Origin: Deltaproteobacteria bacterium
Lineage (GTDB): Bacteria > Desulfobacterota > Desulfobaccia > Desulfobaccales > 0-14-0-80-60-11
Direction: 5' to 3'
NCBI GenBank assembly: GCA_023381945.1
Contig: JAMCQY010000424.1
Location: 1-10,284 of the forward strand
Length of the DNA stretch: 10,284 bases
Part shown: positions 1 through 5,248 of the stretch, one piece after another
Numbering within the stretch: position 1 is the first letter of the stretch
Layout: each line of letters begins with the position of its first letter
Program-made: the position numbers and the translations under genes
The notes under the pieces: model-generated
Databases searched by the model: none
The model's input: only the letters and a program-made list of their open reading frames with translations
Told to the model about the DNA's origin: nothing

Positions 1-67
1 GCGCCTTTAAGGCAGCCTCAGCCTTTTCGGCCAATGCTGCATCAATCACCGCTTTTGGTCGAGCCAT
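1..67 (-). CDS. 5' end of an unidentified leftward gene (partial)
   Basis: A leftward reading frame begins with ATG at 67-65 and runs off the window edge after 22 codons (MARPKAVIDAALAEKAEAAL then KA). The start is supported by a strong GAGGAGGG Shine-Dalgarno a few bases upstream (plus-strand cctcctc around 76-82) and by a near-consensus promoter at 102-130. The visible stretch is Ala/Lys/Glu rich and probably helical. Such an N-terminus would suit a helix-turn-helix protein or some IS630-like transposases, but 22 residues are too few to assign a family, so no function is given. Confidence 0.6.
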   Translation of the reverse strand, partial: MARPKAVIDAALAEKAEAALKA

Positions 68-88
68 GGCAATCCCTCCTCAAGTGGC

Positions 89-116
89 TTGATTTGGAGG
101 GATTATTGGCTATATT
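89..116 (+). promoter_or_regulatory. possible rightward promoter, divergent
   Basis: TTGATT at 89-94 and TATATT at 111-116 are 16 bases apart, four and five matches to the sigma70 boxes. It overlaps the leftward promoter and would send a transcript towards the terminator at 244-272. No open reading frame with a ribosome-binding site follows, so if active it would make a short non-coding RNA. The evidence is the box match only. Confidence 0.25.
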
Positions 117-130
117 TTGTTGCATGTCAA
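102..130 (-). promoter_or_regulatory. sigma70-type promoter for the leftward gene
   Basis: Read on the minus strand, a perfect -35 box TTGACA (plus 125-130, tgtcaa) is followed after exactly 17 bases by AATAAT (plus 102-107, attatt), five of six matches to the -10 consensus. Transcription would begin near 95, giving a leader of about 28 bases that carries the GAGGAGGG ribosome-binding site of the gene starting at 67. Confidence 0.65.
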
Positions 131-272
131 TACGAAAGTGGTATTACGCCTCTATTTCCCCTTTTTAGGAGCCTCCGCTTGGGAGCCTGAGCATCGCATT
201 TTCCCCCGGGTGGACAAAAACTCTCCGGGGTAATTGACGAAACCCCCCGAGGATCATACCTCGGGGGTTTTT
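122..272 (+). ncRNA. candidate small RNA of about 150 nt ending in two hairpins
   Basis: The interval from the possible promoter to the terminator has no credible coding sequence; a 14-codon ATG frame from 124 lacks a ribosome-binding site. It holds an imperfect direct repeat (gagcctccgc / gagcctgagc near 170-192), a first hairpin CCCCGG (204-209) with CCGGGG (225-230), then the intrinsic terminator. The GGGG at 227-230 could instead pair with the C-run at 243-248, so two exclusive folds are possible. It matches no riboswitch class I can recall. It could equally be the untranslated tail of a lost gene. Confidence 0.2.
244..272 (+). terminator. strong intrinsic terminator
   Basis: A perfect 9-bp stem, CCCCCGAGG (244-252) with CCTCGGGGG (259-267), encloses the loop ATCATA and is followed by five T residues (268-272). 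Three A residues at 240-242 allow weaker action in the other direction. No gene ends immediately upstream on the plus strand, so the transcript it ends is either a small RNA from near 120 or a leftover of an earlier gene arrangement. Confidence 0.8.
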
Positions 273-281
273 ATTTCTATC

Positions 282-341
282 ATTGGAAGGACCACCATGA
301 TTCCGGCTGAGTCAAGATTGCATTGCAGGGCAGATTTCTGA
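282..341 (+). pseudogene. relic of the 5' end of a transporter gene like the one at 9382
   Basis: The stretch from ATTGGAAG (282-289) through the ATG at 297-299 and on to GCTGA matches the ribosome-binding site and first codons of the POT-like transporter read leftward from about 9396. By eye, 24 of 26 aligned bases agree, with one 3-base gap before the start codon; the two differences fall in third codon positions (Ile ATT/ATC, Ala GCT/GCG). The frame here reads MIPAESRLHCRADF and stops at 339-341, while the intact gene reads MIPADKSASF onward. Similarity fades after about 335. It looks like the decayed head of a paralogue; a chance likeness of two start regions remains possible. Confidence 0.35.
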
Positions 342-345
342 GAGA

Positions 346-374
346 TTGTAATCGCGACGGTAAAACGGTAGAAT
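346..374 (+). promoter_or_regulatory. probable promoter of the sensor kinase operon
   Basis: TTGTAA (346-351) and TAGAAT (369-374) are 17 bases apart and match the sigma70 boxes at four and five positions. Transcription would start near 381, leaving a leader of about 120 bases before the GTG at 502. Just downstream, CCAGATC occurs twice (389-395 and 398-404), a 9-base-spaced direct repeat that could be a regulator site. The rest of the leader shows no terminator or recognisable riboswitch. Confidence 0.4.
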
Positions 375-501
375 ATTAAGCAGTTATTCCAGATCACCCA
401 GATCTCTGTCTTTATCACCTCCGCCGGCGCCTGTGGAGACCTTAATTCTTGACGGATAAATCGACCCGATCACGCAGTGCCGCATTGATGGGAATTCCGG
501 C

Positions 502-2964
502 GTGCGACTTCGTCTGATCTTATTGATTCTGTCGCTACTGGCCTTTTTATCGGCCTCCATCGGCGGCTTCCTCTACTATTCTTCCCTGAAGCAGGCGGTC
601 TTCAGGGAGGCGGAGCGCCAGGCGCAAACCCGCCTGGTGATGATCAAGAAAAACCTTTCCTCGTTTCTCTCGGAGAATATCAAACCGGTGAAGGCCCTGG
701 CCGGCATGCAGGGCCTGCAACAGGCCCTGGCCAAAAGGGACGCGGCCTCCCTGCAAAGGGCTAATGCCGTCCTGGATCATTTTAAGGATACCTTGGATGT
801 GGACGTCTGCTACCTGATGGACCGCCGGGGCTACACCATTGCTTCCTCCAACCGCCACACCGCCGATAGCTTTGTGGGCCAGAATTTCAGCTTCCGGCCC
901 TACTTTAGGCAGGCTATCCACGGCCAAGCTGCCACCTATCTGGCCTTGGGAACCACTTCCGGCCGCCGCGGGGCATATTACAGTCATCCGGTCTACGGCG
1001 AGCAGGGCCAGCCCCTCGGCGTGGCAGTCATCAAGATCTCCATTGAGCATATCGAAGAACTGGTGGCCAATGACGAGGAACGAGTTTCGGTCATCGATCC
1101 CCAAGGGGTGTTCTTTGTCTCCAGCCGTCCGGAGTGGCTGTACCATACCCTCAGGCAGCTTACTCCTGAGCAGGCCTCGCGGCTGGCCGGAACCCGGCAA
1201 TTCGGCGCCGGCCCCTGGAAGTGGACCGGTCTGAGCCTCAAGGAAGACAACACCGCGGTGGACCGGCAAGGCAACCATTATCTGGTGGGCCGACTGGGCC
1301 TGGATCATTACCCCGGCTGGAAGGTCGTGCAATTACGCGGGCCGCATACTATGGCCAAGATCTTTGCCGACCCCGCCCTCAAGATCACCGGTTATATCAT
1401 CATCTTCTTAGCCATGCTGGTCGGGCTGTCGGTAGGATTTCTCTATTGGCGGGCCTCCGGTGACATCGGGCGCCGCAGGAGTGCTGAAATCGCCCTGCAA
1501 AACAGCGAACAGCGCTACCGCACCATCTATAACAGCGCTCCGGCCATGCTCCATTCCATCGACACGGCAGGGCGGCTGGTCATGGTCAGCGACCATTGGC
1601 TGAAGACCCTGGGATATGAGCGCGGCGAAGTGATCGGCCGCAAGGTCACCGACTTTTTCAGCGAGGCCTCGCGGCATTACGCCGGGGAGGCGGTCTTTCC
1701 CGATTTCTTCCGCCGAGGTTTTTGTAAGGATATTTCCTATCAATACCTCAGAAAGAACGGCGAACCCATGGAGGTGCTGCTCTCTGCCATTGCCGAACGG
1801 GATGAGGCCGGCAAGATCGTCCGTTCCCTGGCGGTCTCCATCGACGTCACCGAACGCAAGAAGGCGGAAGAAGCCCTCAAGCACGCCCAGGAGGAACTGA
1901 GCCGCTACGCCCAGGACCTGGAACGCCAGGTGGCTAAAAGGACCAGGGAGATCACCAGCATCTTCAAGTACACTCCGGCTGTGGTCTTCCTCAAGGATGC
2001 CCAGGGCCATTATCTCCTGGTCAACCCTCGCTTTGAAGAATTGTTCGAGGTTAAACTGGAGGACGTCAAGGGCAAGACCGATCACGAGCTGTTCCCCAAT
2101 GAAGTCGCCGGCCAGCTGCTGGCCCATGATCAGCAGGTTTTACGAGAGGAACACCCCTGTCAGGTAGAGGAGCAGGTCTATCATCAAGACGGCGTGCGCA
2201 CCTATCTGTCGGTAAAATTTCCGCTTTACGATGAATTCGGGCAGGTCAGCGGCCTCTGTGGCATCTCGGCCGACATCACCACCATCAAAAAGGCCCAGGA
2301 GCAGTTGAAGCGCCTCTCCGGCAGCATCATGGCCAATCAGGAAAATGAGCGGACCCTGCTGGCCCGGGAACTGCATGATGAGCTGGGGCAGCTGCTGACG
2401 GCTCTGCAGATGGACTGCACCTGGATGCAGGACCGTCTCGAAGGGTCCGATCCCAAAGCGGCGGAACGGGCCTCGACCATGGGCCAGCTCATCGACCGGA
2501 CCATTGAGGAGGTGCGCGGCCTGGCGTTGCGGCTGCGCCCCGGGGTCCTGGACCGCCTGGGTCTGGTGGATGCCCTGGAATGGTTCACCAGTGATTTCGA
2601 ACGGCGCACCGGCATCACCTGCATCTTTGAACATAATCAGGTCCCCGGCATTAAGGGCAAGGTGGCCACCGCGGCTTATCGCATCGCCCAGGAGGCGCTG
2701 ACCAACGTGATCCGCCACGCCCAGGCAAGCTGTGTCAATGTCATCCTGCAAGGCGATAATGGCTCCCTTAGTTTGGCGGTGACCGATAACGGCCGGGGCT
2801 TTAATCCGGCGGAGCTCTCGGAACGCGAGGGCCTGGGGCTTCTCGGCATGCGGGAGCGGGCCTCGCTGGCGGGCGGCAGTCTTTCAGTCAACTCCAGTAC
2901 CGGCCAGGGCACCTGGGTCTACTTCAAGGTGCCCCTGGACCGAGCCGAAAAGGAAGGCCCATGA
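502..2964 (+). CDS. membrane sensor histidine kinase, DctB-like sensor domain, two PAS domains, HisKA_3 core
   Basis: Inner-membrane kinase of 820 residues that should sense a periplasmic ligand and phosphorylate the regulator encoded next. Residues 5-25 are the first membrane segment and 295-316 the second; between them lies a double-Cache-like domain. Its NFSFRPYFRQA (128-138), LALGTTSGRRG (147-157) and GVAVIKI (173-179) motifs closely resemble the C4-dicarboxylate sensor DctB. Two PAS domains follow (about 333-455 and 483-600), joined by a coiled coil. The HisKA_3 dimerisation helix has RELHDELGQ with the phospho-acceptor His625; the ATPase domain shows EALTN (731-735), DNGRGF (762-767) and GLGLLGMRER (777-786), as in NarX/DegS kinases. 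The GTG start follows GATGGGA at 487-493; no ATG in this frame lies between it and the upstream stop at 457-459. The ligand is inferred from domain likeness only. Confidence 0.92.
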   Translation: MRLRLILLILSLLAFLSASIGGFLYYSSLKQAVFREAERQAQTRLVMIKKNLSSFLSENIKPVKALAGMQGLQQALAKRDAASLQRANAVLDHFKDTLDVDVCYLMDRRGYTIASSNRHTADSFVGQNFSFRPYFRQAIHGQAATYLALGTTSGRRGAYYSHPVYGEQGQPLGVAVIKISIEHIEELVANDEERVSVIDPQGVFFVSSRPEWLYHTLRQLTPEQASRLAGTRQFGAGPWKWTGLSLKEDNTAVDRQGNHYLVGRLGLDHYPGWKVVQLRGPHTMAKIFADPALKITGYIIIFLAMLVGLSVGFLYWRASGDIGRRRSAEIALQNSEQRYRTIYNSAPAMLHSIDTAGRLVMVSDHWLKTLGYERGEVIGRKVTDFFSEASRHYAGEAVFPDFFRRGFCKDISYQYLRKNGEPMEVLLSAIAERDEAGKIVRSLAVSIDVTERKKAEEALKHAQEELSRYAQDLERQVAKRTREITSIFKYTPAVVFLKDAQGHYLLVNPRFEELFEVKLEDVKGKTDHELFPNEVAGQLLAHDQQVLREEHPCQVEEQVYHQDGVRTYLSVKFPLYDEFGQVSGLCGISADITTIKKAQEQLKRLSGSIMANQENERTLLARELHDELGQLLTALQMDCTWMQDRLEGSDPKAAERASTMGQLIDRTIEEVRGLALRLRPGVLDRLGLVDALEWFTSDFERRTGITCIFEHNQVPGIKGKVATAAYRIAQEALTNVIRHAQASCVNVILQGDNGSLSLAVTDNGRGFNPAELSEREGLGLLGMRERASLAGGSLSVNSSTGQGTWVYFKVPLDRAEKEGP

Positions 2965-3599
2965 TCAGGGTGCTCTTGGCGGACGATCACGACATTGTGC
3001 GAGCCGGCTTGCGGCATATCGTGGAAGACAGCGGCGACATGGAGGTGGTGGCCGAAGCGGCCGATGGGCGGGGGGCCATTAAGCAGGCCTTGCAAAAAAA
3101 CCCGGACGTGGCGGTGATCGACCTTTCCATGCCGGGCATGGACGGACTGGAGGTGGTCAGCCAGCTAAAGGTCCAGCATCCCAAGCTCCCCATCCTGATC
3201 CTGACTATGCACACCGAGGAGCAATTCGTGGTGCGGGCGGTGGAAGCCGGCGCCATGGGCTATCTCACCAAACGCGCCGCCCCGGGGCAACTGGTCAAGG
3301 CCATTCGCAAGCTGCACGCCGGCGGCCGTTACCTTACCGATACCGCGGCCGAAGCCCTGGCCTTGCGCCTGCTGAAAGGGGCGCCGGGTCTGTCCCTGCT
3401 GGACTCGCTTTCCAATCGGGAGCTCCAGGTCCTAAGGGGCCTGGCCCTGGGGCAGACCAACCGGGAGATCGCAGAGGGCTACGGCATCAGCATTAAAACA
3501 GTCAACACTTACCGGGACCGTCTGCTTAAAAAGCTCAACCTGCGCAACAATACCGAACTGGCCCGCTTCGCCATCCAAAATCGCCTGGTAGAGACATGA
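2961..3599 (+). CDS. NarL/LuxR-family response regulator
   Basis: DNA-binding regulator of 212 residues, partner of the kinase encoded just upstream. Its ATG overlaps the kinase stop codon (ATGA), and AGGAAGG lies at 2951-2957, so the two are translationally coupled. The receiver domain (1-120) has the acidic pair Asp8/Asp9, phospho-acceptor Asp54 in VIDLSMPGMDG, Thr82 and Lys104. The C-terminal helix-turn-helix (about 150-205) has the family signature LSNRELQVLRGLALG and TNREIAEGYGISIKTVNTY. All key residues are present, so it should be functional. A HisKA_3 kinase with a NarL-type regulator is the usual pairing; DctB normally works with an NtrC-type, sigma54-dependent DctD, which this is not. 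Its target genes are unknown. Confidence 0.95.
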   Translation: MIRVLLADDHDIVRAGLRHIVEDSGDMEVVAEAADGRGAIKQALQKNPDVAVIDLSMPGMDGLEVVSQLKVQHPKLPILILTMHTEEQFVVRAVEAGAMGYLTKRAAPGQLVKAIRKLHAGGRYLTDTAAEALALRLLKGAPGLSLLDSLSNRELQVLRGLALGQTNREIAEGYGISIKTVNTYRDRLLKKLNLRNNTELARFAIQNRLVET

Positions 3600-3689
3600 A
3601 ACTCTAAATTAAGGCACCGTATTCGGTAACAAATCCGGTATTCTTGCTGCCCTGGATGAATCTGACACCGTCTTTTCGGTTTTTGCCAT

Positions 3690-3717
3690 TACTGACTGCT
3701 GACTACTGGCTACTGGC
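3690..3717 (+). repeat. heptamer tandem repeat, four units
   Basis: TACTGAC, TGCTGAC, TACTGGC and TACTGGC follow one another without gaps. The block ends three bases before the stop codon of the thioredoxin-like gene (minus strand, 3721-3723) and sits in the convergent gap after the response regulator. No clear intrinsic terminator is visible elsewhere in 3600-3720. A second heptamer array of related sequence lies at 7772-7806. Confidence 0.75.
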
Positions 3718-3720
3718 TTC

Positions 3721-4218
3721 TCAAAGCACCGGCTTGATCAATTTGATAAAACCCTCCTTGCTCTGCGCCTCGGTCACCTTCTTGGCAATATTGCCCTGGC
3801 GGTCAATGATGAAGGTGGTGGGCACAAACTCCACGTTGCCATACGCCTTGGCAATGTCATAGTTCCCTACCAGCACCGGGTAACTGGTGCCCAACTGTTG
3901 GGCCAAAGAGCGCAACTGCTCCGGGGTGGAGTCCAGGCCGATGCCGATGACCTGCAATCCCTGGCCCTTGAACTCCTGGTCGAGCTGATTGAGGGCCGGC
4001 ATCTCCTCTTTGCAGGGTTTGCAAAGATAGGTATAGAAATTCAGCACCACCACCTTGCCCCGGAACTGCTTGAGGGAATAATTCTGTCCGCTGAGCGCAT
4101 CTTTCAAAGTAAAGTCCGGCGCGCTCTGCGCCCCGGCCGGAACCGCCAGACAGAACAGAGCCAGGAGGGCCATCAGCAAGCAAGTCCATGCCTGACTCCA
4201 AGATGATTTCCTGTCCAT
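3721..4218 (-). CDS. exported TlpA/ResA-like thiol-disulfide oxidoreductase
   Basis: Periplasmic thioredoxin-fold protein of 165 residues, of the TlpA/ResA/AhpC-TSA group that reduces or rearranges disulfides, often for cytochrome c maturation. A signal peptide covers residues 1-30: Arg/Lys near the start, a hydrophobic stretch about 13-26, and AGA before a likely cut at 30/31; a short anchored form is possible. The fold starts at APDFTLKD, the active site is C66-K-P-C69, and the cis-proline is Pro133 in FVPTTF. The residue before the first cysteine is Leu (YTYLCKPC), where most of the family have Trp. The ATG at 4218 is preceded by a strong TAGGAGG (plus 4224-4230). It stands alone, convergent with the response regulator. 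The partner protein cannot be told from the sequence. Confidence 0.9.
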   Translation of the reverse strand: MDRKSSWSQAWTCLLMALLALFCLAVPAGAQSAPDFTLKDALSGQNYSLKQFRGKVVVLNFYTYLCKPCKEEMPALNQLDQEFKGQGLQVIGIGLDSTPEQLRSLAQQLGTSYPVLVGNYDIAKAYGNVEFVPTTFIIDRQGNIAKKVTEAQSKEGFIKLIKPVL

Positions 4219-4531
4219 AAAGACCTCCTAAGTTTAACTGTAGATGCCCGATTGGAAAATAATTAGGCCTGGATTCGATAAATCAAGGCGCCGCTTTATT
4301 AGGAAAATTTCCTACAGAATAATCGGAAATCATCCGATTCCTATCTAGTCCCTCTTTGGATATTCAATAAGTTAGGACTTTTTCATAAAAATTTTCCGTC
4401 CAGGCCGGTATCCTCCCTGGCAGGTCTTGACTTTGTCCGGACCGGAATAGAACGTTAGACAGGATTTCTTTTTAATAATAATAAACTAAATGGCCATTTG
4501 ATTCCCGAGCCGCCACCAAAGGAGGTTAGTC
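4219..4531. other. divergent intergenic region with two inverted repeats
   Basis: This 313-base AT-richer gap separates the leftward thioredoxin-like gene from the rightward CBS-ACT gene and must hold both promoters. Two dyads stand close together: AGGAAA-A-TTTCCT (4301-4313) and AATCGGA-aatca-TCCGATT (4321-4339). Either could bind a dimeric regulator. A palindrome GTCCGGAC lies near 4435-4442, next to TTGACT, but no convincing -10 box is correctly spaced from it. I see no reading frame worth reporting. Confidence 0.4.
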
Positions 4532-5218
4532 ATGCCGGTACAAGATTATATGAGCAAAGATCTGATCACCATTGATGAAGATGCATCCATCATGAGGGCC
4601 TCCAAGCTGATGAAACAGAACAATATCCGCCACCTGCCGGTGCTGCGTAAAGGGCGTCTGGTGGGCATTGTCACGGACCGGGAATTGAAGGAGGCCGCGC
4701 CTTCCAAGGCCACCCTCCTCGATATTCACGAAATGTACCACCTGCTGGACCAGGTCGCTGTCAAAGGACTCATGCCCAAAAAACTTTATACCATCGGCCC
4801 TGAGGCTACCGTGGAAAAGGCGGCCGCAATCATGCTAAGCCGCAACATCTCGGCTCTGCCGGTGGTGGACGAAAAGGGCGGACTGATCGGGATCATTGCC
4901 AAGGGCGACATTTTCCGGGCCTTTGTTTCTATTTCGGGGATCAACCAGGCCCCCCTGGCCATGGGTTTTGTGCTGAAAGACGAGCCGGGATCGATCAAGA
5001 AGGTCACCGACATCATCCGGGCTCACGGCGGCCGCCTCGGCAGCATTTTAACCGGCTATGAGGGAGTCCAGCAGGGCTTCCGGAAGGTATTTATCCGGGT
5101 CCTGGAAGTCAAAGACGAAAGTGCCCTCCGGAAGGAATTGGAAGCCAAACAAAAGATTCTGTATTTTATCCATGAACGGGTGGACCATGTAGAAGCGCTG
5201 GCCGCGCCCAGGAGTTAA
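4532..5218 (+). CDS. CBS-CBS-ACT domain protein (AcuB-like)
   Basis: Probably cytosolic regulatory protein of 228 residues with no membrane segment or signal peptide. Two CBS motifs, the first about residues 1-60 (HLPVLRKGRLVGIVTDREL) and the second 77-137 (ISALPVVDEKGGLIGIIAKGD), would form a Bateman module that binds an adenine nucleotide. An ACT-like domain follows from about 141 to 215 (MGFVLKDEPGSIKKVTDII). This order matches AcuB-like proteins, whose ligand is often unclear. The start is set by AAAGGAGG at 4518-4525. The stop is 30 bases before the tandem malic-enzyme gene, with no terminator between, so they are probably one operon and the protein may sense energy state or an amino acid for that enzyme. 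That link is inference. Confidence 0.88.
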   Translation: MPVQDYMSKDLITIDEDASIMRASKLMKQNNIRHLPVLRKGRLVGIVTDRELKEAAPSKATLLDIHEMYHLLDQVAVKGLMPKKLYTIGPEATVEKAAAIMLSRNISALPVVDEKGGLIGIIAKGDIFRAFVSISGINQAPLAMGFVLKDEPGSIKKVTDIIRAHGGRLGSILTGYEGVQQGFRKVFIRVLEVKDESALRKELEAKQKILYFIHERVDHVEALAAPRS

Positions 5219-5248
5219 TGTGACAGCTAATTTTTTTGAGGTTGAAGC

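Noticed and set aside
547..2751. Several minus-strand frames of 78-261 codons
   Set aside because: All are antisense to the sensor kinase gene and have compositions typical of shadow frames.
3644..3862. 72-codon plus-strand frame overlapping the thioredoxin-like gene
   Set aside because: No ribosome-binding site, it runs through the heptamer repeat and is antisense to a well supported gene.
4415..4432. Sigma54-type promoter (TGGCAGG...TTGAC) before the CBS-ACT gene
   Set aside because: The GG and following GA/GC dinucleotides are only 8 bases apart instead of 10, so the -24/-12 geometry fails.
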